Assembly: GCA_009694185.1 (NCBI GenBank)
Contig: SHVR01000011.1
Location: forward strand, 1 to 64,000
Reading direction: 5' to 3'
Length of the DNA: 64,000 bases
Origin: Alphaproteobacteria bacterium
GTDB lineage: Bacteria > Pseudomonadota > Alphaproteobacteria > SHVR01
Position 1 is the stretch's first letter. Each line of letters starts with the position of its first letter. The notes under the pieces were generated by a model. The model searched no databases. It was not told where the DNA came from and worked only from the letters and a program-made list of their open reading frames with translations. The position numbers and the translations under genes were made by a program. Shown here piece by piece: positions 35,178-44,411 of this stretch.

Positions 35178-35949
35178 AGGTCGCGGTCTGGTCCATAAAG
35201 TCGTGAAAATGGACGACGGTGCTGTCCTGATCCACCAGGACCACCGAATAACCGGCGGGCTCCAGGCTGCCCGGAACCTTGTCCACGATCTCCAAGTCGA
35301 GGGCGACCTGGTGGCTCGGCCCACGCACGCAACTGAACGGGATGCCGCGCCAGCTTCCGGCGAGCGGGCGATGCAGATGGCCGAAAAACATGTGCCGGAT
35401 ATTGTCATACGGGGCGAGCAGGGCCGCGAATTTCTCCGGTTCCTGCAAGGCCGACTGGTCCATGCGCTTGATGCCGACCGGCATCGGCGGATGATGCAGG
35501 AAGAGCAAGATGGGCATGTGCCCGGCCTCGGCGAGCCTGGCCGCCAGCCAGCCTCGCCTCGCCTCGCATAGGCGGCCATGGGGGAAGCCCTTGTCGTGAC
35601 TATCGAGCAGGATGCAACGGAACCCGTCCCGGTCGAAGACCGACTGAACGAAGCCGTTCTCATCCACCACCTGGCCGGGAAAAGCCTGGCGGAAATTGTC
35701 GCGGTCGTCGTGATTGCCGAGCATCAGCCGCCACGGCATGCGCAAGGCGCCAATCGCATCGCCGAAGGCGCGGAAGGCTTCCGGCGTACCGCGATGGGTG
35801 ATGTCGCCCGTCACGATGCAGAAGGCCGCATCGGCGTGGCGCGCATTGACGTCGGCGACGCACGCCTGCAACCGCGCCAGGGGATCGAGGCCGTAGAGCC
35901 GGGCACCCGGCTCGATCAGATGGCTGTCGGTGATCTGGATGAACTTCAT
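35167..35949 (-). CDS. Calcineurin-like metallophosphodiesterase (GpdQ/CpdA group) coupled to phnF
   Basis: A 260-residue cytosolic phosphodiesterase with the binuclear metal motifs ITDSHL (D8, H10), GDITHRG, LGNHDDR, FLHHPP and FGHLHRPL. Relatives hydrolyse cAMP or glycerophosphodiesters. Its ATG overlaps the phnF stop (ATGA), tying it to phosphonate control. The C-P lyase pathway needs a phosphodiesterase for the ribose cyclic phosphate (normally PhnP); PhnP is absent from this window, so this protein is a candidate substitute. That assignment is inference. Confidence 0.85.
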   Translation of the reverse strand: MKFIQITDSHLIEPGARLYGLDPLARLQACVADVNARHADAAFCIVTGDITHRGTPEAFRAFGDAIGALRMPWRLMLGNHDDRDNFRQAFPGQVVDENGFVQSVFDRDGFRCILLDSHDKGFPHGRLCEARRGWLAARLAEAGHMPILLFLHHPPMPVGIKRMDQSALQEPEKFAALLAPYDNIRHMFFGHLHRPLAGSWRGIPFSCVRGPSHQVALDLEIVDKVPGSLEPAGYSVVLVDQDSTVVHFHDFMDQTATFTL

Positions 35950-36683
35950 GACCCCTCCTCGACAACAAGCTGGACCCGGTCGCCGGCGAACCGCGCCACG
36001 CCATATTCGATGGGCGCTCCGGCGGCGTCGACATTGACCGCCTCGGTCACCAGCACCGGCCGATTGGCCGGCTGTTGCAGGATGCGCGCCTCGTCGGCCG
36101 ATGGCATGCGCACCGTAATACGCGTGAGCTTCCGCGTGTAGTCGGGGACGCCACAGGCGGCAAGCGCGCGGCTGATGGAGCGGCTCGCCTCGTAAGCCCG
36201 GATCAGACCCAGAAAACGCGCCGCCGGAAAATGATGGGCGCCAAGGCCGAGCGGCCTGCCGTCCGCCTCGCCCAGCGTCTCCAGCATGACGACCGGCGCG
36301 TTGGCTGCGATCGCTAGGGCCTCCGCCACCTCGGGACTTGCCGGCAGAGTCAAGGCGCGCAACAGCCGATCGCCCGGTGCCCGCTCGGCCCGCGCCACAT
36401 TCTCGCTGAAGCGGGTGCGCCGGCCGAGCGGGTAATCCACCATATGCTCTTGAACGAAGGTGCCGCGACCCTGCTCGACCCTGAGCAGGCCGCGCTCGGC
36501 GAGGCCCGCCATGGCGCGGCGAATGGTGTGCCGGTTGACGGAAAACCGTGTTGCTAAAGCCACTTCCGTCGGCAGGCGTGCGCCGGGTGGGTGTGCTCCC
36601 TGGGCGATCTCATCTTCGAGCACGGCCTCGATCTGGCGCCAGAGGGTGAAGCCGGCGCCGCGCTCCAGATTTAATCCAGCCAC
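35946..36683 (-). CDS. phnF: PhnF-type GntR-family transcriptional regulator
   Basis: A 245-residue regulator with a GntR winged helix at about 12-75 (LPTEVALATRFSVNRHTIRR, LLRVEQGRGTFV) and a UTRA effector domain after it. It is divergent from phnG with 142 bases between, where it probably binds to repress the C-P lyase operon. The gene directly downstream is a phosphodiesterase coupled by ATGA overlap. The family assignment is firm; the ligand is not known from sequence. Confidence 0.88.
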   Translation of the reverse strand: MAGLNLERGAGFTLWRQIEAVLEDEIAQGAHPPGARLPTEVALATRFSVNRHTIRRAMAGLAERGLLRVEQGRGTFVQEHMVDYPLGRRTRFSENVARAERAPGDRLLRALTLPASPEVAEALAIAANAPVVMLETLGEADGRPLGLGAHHFPAARFLGLIRAYEASRSISRALAACGVPDYTRKLTRITVRMPSADEARILQQPANRPVLVTEAVNVDAAGAPIEYGVARFAGDRVQLVVEEGS

Positions 36684-36711
36684 CGTGTCAGACCTTCCCC
36701 GCGGCTCCGCG

Positions 36712-36729
36712 CCGTCACAAGCATGTCGC
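36712..36729 (+). promoter_or_regulatory. Pho-box-like direct repeat upstream of phnG
   Basis: CCGTCAC and ATGTCGC are spaced 11 bases apart between phnF and phnG, a weak match to PhoB half sites (CTGTCA repeated every 11 bases). A role in phosphate-starvation control would make sense for a C-P lyase operon. The short imperfect repeat CGGAT-TAGAT-ATCCG near 36770-36785 is another possible site, for PhnF. Confidence 0.25.
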
Positions 36730-36825
36730 CCAAGCCTGCTTTACTTTTCGGCCGAGCTTCGGCACTCTATCGGATTAGATATCCGGATGTATAGATGAAT
36801 TCGAGCTTTTGTCTAGGGGGTATTC

Positions 36826-37305
36826 GTGACCATCGAGCAATCGAACGGCAATTCGGCCGCCGCCGAGACGGTCCTGCGGCAGCACTGGATATCCGTTCTT
36901 GCCAAAGCCAATGGGCGGGCGTTGGAATTGGCCTATGGGGACCTGGCCGAGCCACCGAGCCATGAACGCCTCAGAGGCCCCGAGACTGGCATGGTGATGG
37001 TGCGCGGCCGGGCCGGCGGCAGCGGCGACCCATTCAATCTCGGCGAGATGACCGTGACCCGCTGTACCGTTCGCCTGGCCGATGGGCAGGTGGGACATGG
37101 CTATGTCGCGGGTCGCGACAAGCGCCATGCCGAGTTGGCGGCACTCTTCGACGCCCTGCTCCAGGACCCGGCTAGGCGGCCGAGCCTGACGCGGAGCCTG
37201 ATCGAGCCGCTGCTCGCGACCCAAGCGGCCATTCTGGCCGAACGCGCCCGCAAGGCGGCCGCCACGAAGGTCGAATTCTTCACCATGGTCCGGGGCGAGA
37301 GCTGA
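36826..37305 (+). CDS. phnG: C-P lyase core subunit PhnG
   Basis: A 159-residue subunit of the PhnGHIJ core complex, which attaches the phosphonate to ribose 1-phosphate of ATP and then splits the C-P bond. RGRAGGSGDPFNLGEMTVTR and GHGYVAGRDKRHAELAALFD are PhnG family blocks. The GTG start follows GGGGGTA. It opens the operon and is one base from phnH. Confidence 0.92.
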   Translation: MTIEQSNGNSAAAETVLRQHWISVLAKANGRALELAYGDLAEPPSHERLRGPETGMVMVRGRAGGSGDPFNLGEMTVTRCTVRLADGQVGHGYVAGRDKRHAELAALFDALLQDPARRPSLTRSLIEPLLATQAAILAERARKAAATKVEFFTMVRGES

Positions 37306-37306
37306 C

Positions 37307-37894
37307 ATGGCGGTGACCGGTCCGAGGCCGGGCTTTACAGCCCCCGTTCTTGCCTGCCAGCAGACATTTCGGAGCCTGCTGACGGCCATCGCCCATCCGG
37401 GCCGGGTCATGGCGGTGGGGACGCCGCTCGATCCGCCTCTGCCGCTCGGGCTGGCAAGCGCCGCCATCCTGCTCACCCTCGCCGACATGGAAACGCCGAT
37501 CTGGCTCGGGGGCGCGGGTGAGGAAGCCGCCCAATTCCTCCAATTCCATTCGGGCGCGCCCATTGCGAAGGAGCGTGCCCAGGCGGTCTTTGCCTTTGTC
37601 GCACGCGCCTCGGACCTGCCGCCGCTCGTGCATTTCAACGCTGGCAGCGACGCCAGCCCCGAGCGGTCGGCGACGCTCATCATCGAGGTGGACGGTCTCG
37701 TCGCCGGCCAAGGCCGGCGGCTCGCCGGACCCGGCATAGAGGGCGAGACGCGCCTTGATGTGGCGGGTCTCGATGGCGGCTTCTGGGACGCCTGGCGCCG
37801 AAACGGTGCGCGCTTTCCCATGGGCGTCGATGTGATCTTCACCGCCGGCGACCGGCTGGCGGCCTTGCCGCGCACGACGATCGAGAGGAGTTGA
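37307..37894 (+). CDS. phnH: C-P lyase core subunit PhnH
   Basis: A 195-residue core subunit. FTAPVLACQQTFRSLLTAIA followed by HPGR is the PhnH N-terminal signature; LLTLADMETPIWL follows. PhnH resembles a PLP-enzyme fold without the cofactor and holds the complex together. It lies one base after phnG and three bases before phnI. Confidence 0.92.
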   Translation: MAVTGPRPGFTAPVLACQQTFRSLLTAIAHPGRVMAVGTPLDPPLPLGLASAAILLTLADMETPIWLGGAGEEAAQFLQFHSGAPIAKERAQAVFAFVARASDLPPLVHFNAGSDASPERSATLIIEVDGLVAGQGRRLAGPGIEGETRLDVAGLDGGFWDAWRRNGARFPMGVDVIFTAGDRLAALPRTTIERS

Positions 37895-37897
37895 GCC

Positions 37898-38986
37898 ATG
37901 TATGTCGCGGTCAAGGGCGGCGAGCGCGCCATCCTGAACAGCCACAAGCTCCTCGACGAAGAGCGGCGCGGCGATCCCAGGGTCCCCACCCTCGGCCTCA
38001 ATCAGATCGAACAGCAGCTCGGCCGCGCCGTCGACCGGGTCATGACCGAGGGCGCGCTCTACGACCGGCACTTGGCGGCGCTTGCCATCAAGCAGGCCCA
38101 GGGCGATCTAGTCGAAGCGATCTTCCTGTTGCGCGCCTATCGCACGACCTTGCCGCGCTTCGGCTATGGCGTGGCCATCGACACCGCCGCCATGGCCATA
38201 CGGCGGCGCATTTCGGCCACCTTCAAGGATTTGCCGGGCGGCCAGGTGCTGGGCGCCACCTTCGACTACACCCATCGCCTGCTGGATTTCAGCCTGGCGG
38301 GCGAGCATGACTCGCCGCCCGCCGCGGCCGTCGGACCGGCGCCCCTCGATGCGGCCATGCCGCGCGTCGTGGATTTGTTGAACCTGGAAGGGCTGATCGA
38401 AGAGGAGCGCCCCGACCCCGCCAAGGATAGGGTCAGCGACCTGACGCGAGAGCCGCTCGGCTTTCCGGCCCCCCGCGACATGCGCCTCCAGAATCTGGCG
38501 CGCGGCGACGAGGGCTTCCTGCTCGGCCTCGGCTATTCCACCCAGCGCGGCTATGGCCGCAACCATCCCTTCGCCGGCGAAATCCGCGTGGGCGAAGTGG
38601 CCGTGGCCTTCGTGCCCGAGGAGCTTGGCTTTGCCATCGAGATCGGCGAGGTCACCCTGACCGAATGCCAGATGATCAACCAGTTCAAGGGCTCGAAAAG
38701 CCATCCGCCGCAATTCACCCGGGGATACGGTCTCGCCTTCGGGCACTCGGAACGCAAGACCATGGCCATGGCCCTCGTCGACCGGGCGCTGCGCGGCCAA
38801 GAACTCGGCGAAGACGGAGAGGCACCCGCCCAGGACGCCGAATTCGTGCTCTATCATTCGGACAATGTGGAGGCATCGGGCTTCGTCCAGCATCTGAAGC
38901 TGCCGCATTATGTCGACTTCCAGTCCGAGCTGGTGATGGTGCGCGCCATGCGCGCGGCGCAAGGGGAAGCGGCGGCCGATGACTGA
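37898..38986 (+). CDS. phnI: C-P lyase core subunit PhnI (nucleosidase component)
   Basis: A 362-residue subunit that, with PhnG, H and L, exchanges adenine of ATP for the phosphonate. MYVAVKGGERAILNSHKLL is the conserved start, and LGYSTQRGYGRNHPFAGEIR is a family block further on. The ATG follows GAGAGGAG. Its end overlaps phnJ by eight bases. Confidence 0.93.
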   Translation: MYVAVKGGERAILNSHKLLDEERRGDPRVPTLGLNQIEQQLGRAVDRVMTEGALYDRHLAALAIKQAQGDLVEAIFLLRAYRTTLPRFGYGVAIDTAAMAIRRRISATFKDLPGGQVLGATFDYTHRLLDFSLAGEHDSPPAAAVGPAPLDAAMPRVVDLLNLEGLIEEERPDPAKDRVSDLTREPLGFPAPRDMRLQNLARGDEGFLLGLGYSTQRGYGRNHPFAGEIRVGEVAVAFVPEELGFAIEIGEVTLTECQMINQFKGSKSHPPQFTRGYGLAFGHSERKTMAMALVDRALRGQELGEDGEAPAQDAEFVLYHSDNVEASGFVQHLKLPHYVDFQSELVMVRAMRAAQGEAAADD

Positions 38987-39842
38987 CGAGAGCGATACGG
39001 CCGGCGAGAACGGCTACAATTTCGCCTATCTCGACGAGCAGACCAAACGCATGATCCGTCGCGCCATCCTGAAGGCGGTGGCGGTGCCCGGCTATCAGGT
39101 ACCGTTCGGCAGCCGCGAGATGCCGCTTCCCTATGGCTGGGGCACCGGCGGCATCCAGGTGACGGCCGCCCTGATTGGCCCCGACGATGTGCTCAAGGTG
39201 ATCGACCAGGGTGCCGACGACACCACCAACGCCGTCAGCATCCGGCGCTTCTTCGAGCGCACGGCCGCTATTGCCACCACGACGCGCACCGTCGAGGCGA
39301 CCATCATCCAGACCCGCCACCGCATCCCCGAGACGCCCCTCGCCCCGGGCCAGATCCTGGTCTACCAGGTGCCGCAGCCCGAGCCCTTGCGCCGCCTGGT
39401 GGCGAGCGAGGTGGAGACCCGGACCATGCATGCGCTTGAGGAATATGGCGTCATGCATGTCCGCCTCTATGAGGACATCGCCCGGCACGGCCGCATCGCC
39501 ACGGCCTATGATTATCCGGTCAAGGTGAACGGCCGCTATGTGATGGCGCCCTCGCCGATTCCGAAATTCGACAATCCGAAGATGGACCGGAACCCGGCGC
39601 TCCAGCTCTTCGGCGCCGGCCGCGAGAAGCGCATCTACGCCGTCCCGCCCCATACCAGCGTCAAGAGCCTGGACTTCGACGATCATCCCTTCGAGATCGA
39701 GCGCTGGAATGAAAGCTGCGCGCTCTGCGGCGCCACCGAGACCTTTCTCGATGAGGTGCTGACCGACGATGCGGGCGGGCGCCTATTTGTGTGCTCCGAC
39801 AGCGACTATTGCCACGAGCGGCGGGTGGTCGAGGATGATTGA
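38979..39842 (+). CDS. phnJ: C-P lyase radical SAM subunit PhnJ
   Basis: A 287-residue radical SAM protein that breaks the carbon-phosphorus bond. The cysteines that bind the iron-sulfur cluster and carry the catalytic thiyl radical are C247, C250, C272 and C278 (SCALCGATE and FVCSDSDYC), with the same spacing as C241, C244, C266 and C272 of the E. coli enzyme. GYNFAYLDEQTKRMIRRAIL is the usual N-terminus. All catalytic cysteines are kept, so the lyase should be active. Confidence 0.95.
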   Translation: MTDESDTAGENGYNFAYLDEQTKRMIRRAILKAVAVPGYQVPFGSREMPLPYGWGTGGIQVTAALIGPDDVLKVIDQGADDTTNAVSIRRFFERTAAIATTTRTVEATIIQTRHRIPETPLAPGQILVYQVPQPEPLRRLVASEVETRTMHALEEYGVMHVRLYEDIARHGRIATAYDYPVKVNGRYVMAPSPIPKFDNPKMDRNPALQLFGAGREKRIYAVPPHTSVKSLDFDDHPFEIERWNESCALCGATETFLDEVLTDDAGGRLFVCSDSDYCHERRVVEDD

Positions 39843-40614
39843 GGCAGCACCACTCCTCTCGGTCTCGGGGCTCGGCCACGATTACGACGGCATCATCGCC
39901 TGCCGCCATATCGCGTTCGATCTCTGGCCCGGCGAGGTCCTGGGCGTGGTCGGCGAGTCGGGCTCGGGCAAGACGACATTGCTCAACGCGCTCTCGGCGC
40001 GCCTGATACCCACGACCGGAACCGTCCGCTACCGGACCCGCGAGCAGGGCATGGTGGAGGTCTATCGCCTCTCCGAGGCCGAGCGCCGCATGCTGATGCG
40101 CACCGATTGGGGCTTCGTTCACCAGAACCCGCGCGAGGGTTTGCGCATGAGTGTCAGCGCCGGCGCCAATGTGGGCGAGCGCCTGATGGCGGTGGGCGCC
40201 CGTCATTATGGCGAGATCCGGGCCGAGGCGGTGCGTTGGCTCGAACAAGTGGAGATGGACACCGGCCGCATCGACGACAGCCCGCGGACATTTTCGGGCG
40301 GCATGCTGCAACGTCTCCAGATCGCCCGCAATCTGGTGACCAAGCCGCGCCTCGTCTTCATGGACGAGCCGACCGGCGGCCTCGACGTCTCCGTACAGGC
40401 GCGCCTCCTCGACCTGTTGCGCGGCCTCGTGGGCGATCTCGGCCTCTCGGCCATCATCGTGACCCACGATCTCGCCGTCGCCCGCATGCTGTCGCATCGC
40501 CTCCTGGTCATGTGGCGGGGCGAGGTGGTCGAGACCGGCTTGACCGATCAGGTGCTCGACGACCCCCAGCATCCATACAGCCAGCTCCTCGTCTCCTCGG
40601 TGCTGACGCCATGA
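39835..40614 (+). CDS. phnK: C-P lyase ABC-type protein PhnK
   Basis: A 259-residue ABC ATPase without a membrane partner, known to bind the PhnGHIJ core. Walker A is GESGSGKT at 40-47, the signature is FSGGMLQRLQIARNL, Walker B is LVFMDEPTGGLDVS. The ATG lies inside the end of phnJ (eight-base overlap). Its ATP use is thought to remodel the core complex. Confidence 0.93.
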   Translation: MIEAAPLLSVSGLGHDYDGIIACRHIAFDLWPGEVLGVVGESGSGKTTLLNALSARLIPTTGTVRYRTREQGMVEVYRLSEAERRMLMRTDWGFVHQNPREGLRMSVSAGANVGERLMAVGARHYGEIRAEAVRWLEQVEMDTGRIDDSPRTFSGGMLQRLQIARNLVTKPRLVFMDEPTGGLDVSVQARLLDLLRGLVGDLGLSAIIVTHDLAVARMLSHRLLVMWRGEVVETGLTDQVLDDPQHPYSQLLVSSVLTP

Positions 40615-41318
40615 CCGGCCGGCAAACCATGGCGGAAGCAACCGTGACGGTGCGCGGCCTCGCCAAGACATTCATCCTGCATCTGCAAGGCGGCATCCGG
40701 TTGCCGGTGCTCCAGGGCGTCGATCTCGACGTACAAGCCGGCGAGTGCGTTGCCCTCAACGGACCCTCGGGGGTTGGCAAGAGCACGCTGCTCCGCTGCC
40801 TCTATGGCAATTATCGCGCCGATGCCGGCCACATTACCCTCCGCGATGAAGGAATAGTGGTTGACATGGCGACAGCCGAGCCGCGCCATATCCTTGCCGT
40901 CAGGCGGCGGAGCCTCGGCTATGTCAGCCAGTTCCTCAGGGTGGTGCCGCGCGTGCCGGCCATCGACGTGGTGGCCGAACCCTTGCGCGCACTGGGTGTG
41001 AGTGAAGAGGCGGCGCGGGAGCGGGCGCGGGCACTACTCCAGCGCCTGCATATCCCGGAGCGCCTCTGGGCCTTGCCACCCGCCACCTTCTCGGGCGGCG
41101 AGCAGCAGCGCATCAACATCGCGCGCGGCTTCGCCCATTCCTTCCCGATCATGTTGCTCGACGAGCCGACGGCCGCCCTCGACGCCGATAACCAGGGTGC
41201 CGTCATCGACTTGATCCGGGACGCCCGCGAGCGCGGCACGGCCATGGTCGGCATCTTCCACGATCCCGCCGTTCGCCAGGCGCTTGCTACCCGCCTCTTC
41301 GACATGAAGCCGCCATGA
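40611..41318 (+). CDS. phnL: C-P lyase ABC-type protein PhnL
   Basis: A 235-residue ABC ATPase, the partner of PhnK on the lyase core. Walker A GPSGVGKS at 51-58, signature FSGGEQQRINIARGF, Walker B MLLDEPTAALDA. The ATG overlaps the phnK stop (ATGA). An internal ATG at residue 7 is an alternative start. Confidence 0.93.
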   Translation: MTGRQTMAEATVTVRGLAKTFILHLQGGIRLPVLQGVDLDVQAGECVALNGPSGVGKSTLLRCLYGNYRADAGHITLRDEGIVVDMATAEPRHILAVRRRSLGYVSQFLRVVPRVPAIDVVAEPLRALGVSEEAARERARALLQRLHIPERLWALPPATFSGGEQQRINIARGFAHSFPIMLLDEPTAALDADNQGAVIDLIRDARERGTAMVGIFHDPAVRQALATRLFDMKPP

Positions 41319-42481
41319 GCACCAGGCACCCGATGACACCTGAAACGATTTTCGCCAACGCCCGGATCGTCACACCCGACGCGGTGATCCGGGGCGGCGT
41401 CCGCGTGGCGGGCGCCATGATCGCTGGCGTCGACGCGGGACGCGGCGCAACCACCGCCGCCATCGATTTCGAGGGCGACTATCTGTTGCCGGGCCTCGTC
41501 GAACTGCACACCGACCATCTCGAACGGCATTTCACACCCAGACCCGGCGTGCGCTGGCCAAGCCGTGTGGCGGTCCTCGCCCATGACGCCCAGCTTGCCG
41601 CCGCCGGCATCACCACGGTCCTCGATGCCCTGCCGATCGCGGGCGACGCGACCGACACGACCGGCCGCGGTCGCGGCCTCCCCGACATGGTGGCGGGACT
41701 GCGCTGGGGCGAGGCAGCGGGCCTCTTTCGCGCCGAACATCATCTGCATCTTCGCTGCGAGGTGCCGTTCGCCACGGTGGTCGAGAGCGTCGAGCCCTTT
41801 GCCGGCGACCCGCTGCTTCGCCTCGTCTCGTTGATGGATCACACCCCCGGCCAGCGCCAGTTCGCCGCCATTGACAAGTACCGGCAATATTATCAAGGCC
41901 GCTTCGGCTTCTCGGACGCCAAGATGGCGGCCTATATCGCCGAGCAAAAGGCGACCCAGGCCCGTTATGGCGCCCCCAATCGGACGCGGCTGGTAGCCCT
42001 CTGCCAAACCCTCGGCGTGCCGCTCGCGAGCCATGACGACGCGACGCCCGAGCATATCGCCGAAGCCCAGGCGATCGGCGTTACCATCGCCGAGTTTCCG
42101 ACGACCGAAAGCGCCGCCCGGGCGGCGCGCGCGGCCGGGATCGCGGTGATGATGGGCGGCCCCAATCTGGTGCTGGGCGGCTCCCATTCGGGCAATGTGG
42201 CGGCCGCTACCTTGGCACGCCAGGGCCACCTTGACTTGCTGGCCTCGGATTATGTGCCGAGCAGCCTCTTGCACGGCGCCTTCTTGCTGACCGGCGAGGC
42301 GATCGCGATCGACCTGCCGACGGCGGTCGCAACCGTGACCTCCAGGCCCGCCGGCCTCGTCGGCATGACCGACCGGGGCGCGATCGTCGTGGGCAAGAAG
42401 GCCGACCTCATTCGGGTGCGGGTGACCGAAGGCGGGCCCATCGTGCGGGCCGTCTGGCGCGACGGCCGCCAGGTTGTTTAA
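41315..42481 (+). CDS. phnM: PhnM, ribosyl-triphosphonate diphosphatase
   Basis: A 388-residue amidohydrolase-superfamily enzyme that removes diphosphate from the ribose triphosphate-phosphonate intermediate. The metal motif HxD-like stretch is ELHTDHLERHFTPRPGV, with RCEVPF, LMDHTPGQRQF, SHDDATPEH and ASDYVPSSLLHGAF as further family blocks. Its ATG overlaps the phnL stop. After it there is a 67-base gap before phnD, the longest in the operon. Confidence 0.93.
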   Translation: MSTRHPMTPETIFANARIVTPDAVIRGGVRVAGAMIAGVDAGRGATTAAIDFEGDYLLPGLVELHTDHLERHFTPRPGVRWPSRVAVLAHDAQLAAAGITTVLDALPIAGDATDTTGRGRGLPDMVAGLRWGEAAGLFRAEHHLHLRCEVPFATVVESVEPFAGDPLLRLVSLMDHTPGQRQFAAIDKYRQYYQGRFGFSDAKMAAYIAEQKATQARYGAPNRTRLVALCQTLGVPLASHDDATPEHIAEAQAIGVTIAEFPTTESAARAARAAGIAVMMGGPNLVLGGSHSGNVAAATLARQGHLDLLASDYVPSSLLHGAFLLTGEAIAIDLPTAVATVTSRPAGLVGMTDRGAIVVGKKADLIRVRVTEGGPIVRAVWRDGRQVV

Positions 42482-42548
42482 GAGGCAGCGGACGGCGCAT
42501 TGCCCCGATATACTGGCGCCCTCGACCCGCTGCGGAGGATGGGACGCG

Positions 42549-43535
42549 ATGAACCGTGGATTGTCTGGATTCTTGTTCCTTGCTGTCGTCGCGCTGGCCG
42601 CCGCCATGGCGACGTCCGCGCTCGCCCAGACCGACTGCCCGCGCGGCACCCTGGATGTGCGCTTTTGCGATCGCAACGGCGACATGGTGGCGGACTTGCC
42701 GAGCGATGCCAAAGCGATCGTCAATCCTGGCACCCTGATTTTCGCCTATACGCCGGTCGAGGACCCGGAGGTCTATCGCAAGGTCTGGGATAGCTTCCTC
42801 AGGCACTTGGAAAAGGCGACGGGCAAGAAGGTGATGTTCTTTCCCGTGCAATCCAACGCCGCCCAGATCGAGGCGATGCGCGCCGGCCGGCTGCATGTGG
42901 CGGGCTTCAACACCGGCGCCAACCCGCTGGCGGTGAATTGCGCCGGTTTCGTGCCGTTCGCCATGGCGGCCTCCAAGGACAACGCCTATGGCTATGAGAT
43001 GGAGATCATTACCCATGCGGACTCGACGATCCGAAAAATCGAGGATTTGAAGGGCCGGCAACTGGCCTTCACCGATCCCAACTCCAACTCGGGATACAAG
43101 GCGCCGAGTGCCTTGCTCAAGGCCGAGTTCGGCCTCGAAGCCGAGCGCGACTACAAGACGGCCTTCTCGGGCAAGCACGATAATTCGGTCCTCGGCGTGC
43201 AGAACAAGGACTATGAGGCGGCAGCCATCGCCAATTCGGTGATGAAGCGCATGTTCGCGCGCAAGGTGGCGGATGCGGCGAAAATCCGCACCGTCTACAA
43301 ATCCCAGACCTTCCCCACCACCGGCTACGGTCATGCCCATAATCTCGATCCCGGCCTGGTGGCGAAGCTGCGCACGGCCTTTCTCGACTTCAACTGGGAA
43401 GGCACCGAGCTTCTGAAGGAGTTCTCGACGTCCGAGCCGCCGCAGGAAAAGTTCATGCCCATCTCCTACAAGGAGCATTGGGAGGTCGTCCGCCAGATCG
43501 ACAAGGCGATGGGCGTCTCCTACGCCTGCAAGTGA
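42549..43535 (+). CDS. phnD: Phosphonate ABC transporter periplasmic binding protein PhnD
   Basis: A 328-residue binding protein with a signal peptide of about 27 residues ending SALAQ. FFPVQSNAAQIEAMRAGRLH, VAGFNTGA and FTDPNSNSGYKAPSALL are PhnD ligand-pocket blocks. It captures phosphonates for PhnC-PhnE1-PhnE2. The length and the mature N-terminus DCPRGTLDVRFCDRNGD, with two cysteines, resemble PhnD variants of alphaproteobacteria. GGAGGATGGG lies upstream. Confidence 0.92.
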   Translation: MNRGLSGFLFLAVVALAAAMATSALAQTDCPRGTLDVRFCDRNGDMVADLPSDAKAIVNPGTLIFAYTPVEDPEVYRKVWDSFLRHLEKATGKKVMFFPVQSNAAQIEAMRAGRLHVAGFNTGANPLAVNCAGFVPFAMAASKDNAYGYEMEIITHADSTIRKIEDLKGRQLAFTDPNSNSGYKAPSALLKAEFGLEAERDYKTAFSGKHDNSVLGVQNKDYEAAAIANSVMKRMFARKVADAAKIRTVYKSQTFPTTGYGHAHNLDPGLVAKLRTAFLDFNWEGTELLKEFSTSEPPQEKFMPISYKEHWEVVRQIDKAMGVSYACK

Positions 43536-43547
43536 GGCGGGCGCCCC

Positions 43548-44411
43548 ATGCTCCTGATCGAGGGCCTGACCAAACAATACAAGACCGGCGATCGAGCACT
43601 GCGCGGGGTGGATCTGACGGTACCCCAGGGACAGGTGGCGGCGCTCATCGGCCCATCCGGCGCCGGCAAGAGCACGCTGCTGCGCTGCGTCAACCGGCTG
43701 GTGGAGCCGACGGCGGGCAAGATCGCCCTCGACGGCGTCGAGATCACCGGGCTCGGCCGCCGGGCACTCCGCCGGGCGCGCCGCCAGATGGGCATGATCT
43801 TCCAGGAATATGCCCTGGTCGAGCGCCTGACCGTCATGGAGAACGTGCTCTCCGGCCGACTCGGCTATGTGGGGTTCTGGCGGAGCTTTTTCCGGCGCTT
43901 TCCCGCGCCCGCCATCGACGAGGCGTTCCGCCTCTTGGATCGCGTCGGGCTGGCCGAGTTCGTCGACAAGCGGGCGGACGCGCTTTCGGGCGGCCAGCGC
44001 CAGCGGGTCGGCATCGCCCGCGCCCTCATCCAGGACCCGGCGATTCTCTTGATCGATGAGCCGACGGCGAGCCTCGATCCCAAGACCTCGCGCCAGATCA
44101 TGCGGCTGATCCGGGAACTCTGCGCCGAGCGGCGGCTCCCCGCCATCATCAATCTGCATGATGTGGGCCTGGCCATAAGCTTCGCGGAACGCATCATCGG
44201 CCTGCGCCAGGGCGTGATCGTCTTCGACGGACCACCCGAGCGCCTGACGCCCGCGGTCCTCACCGAAATCTATGGCGAGGAGGATTGGTCGGCCCTGATT
44301 CGGGCGGCCTCCGAGGATGGGGAAGCCGAAGGCGCGGGAGAGACGGCGGCCGCCGCCGGGCAACGCCAGACCGGCTTTCAGGGCAGCGATGCCCGGGCCC
44401 GGCTGACGTGA
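43548..44411 (+). CDS. phnC: Phosphonate ABC transporter ATPase PhnC
   Basis: A 287-residue ATPase with Walker A GPSGAGKS at 35-42, signature [15 protein letters not shown] and Walker [34 protein letters not shown] is the typical PhnC Q-loop region. The last 30 or so residues are an Ala/Gly/Glu-rich tail not needed for ATPase function. It follows phnD by 12 bases. Confidence 0.93.
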   Translation: MLLIEGLTKQYKTGDRALRGVDLTVPQGQVAALIGPSGAGKSTLLRCVNRLVEPTAGKIALDGVEITGLGRRALRRARRQMGMIFQEYALVERLTVMENVLSGRLGYVGFWRSFFRRFPAPAIDEAFRLLDRVGLAEFVDKRADALSGGQRQRVGIARALIQDPAILLIDEPTASLDPKTSRQIMRLIRELCAERRLPAIINLHDVGLAISFAERIIGLRQGVIVFDGPPERLTPAVLTEIYGEEDWSALIRAASEDGEAEGAGETAAAAGQRQTGFQGSDARARLT

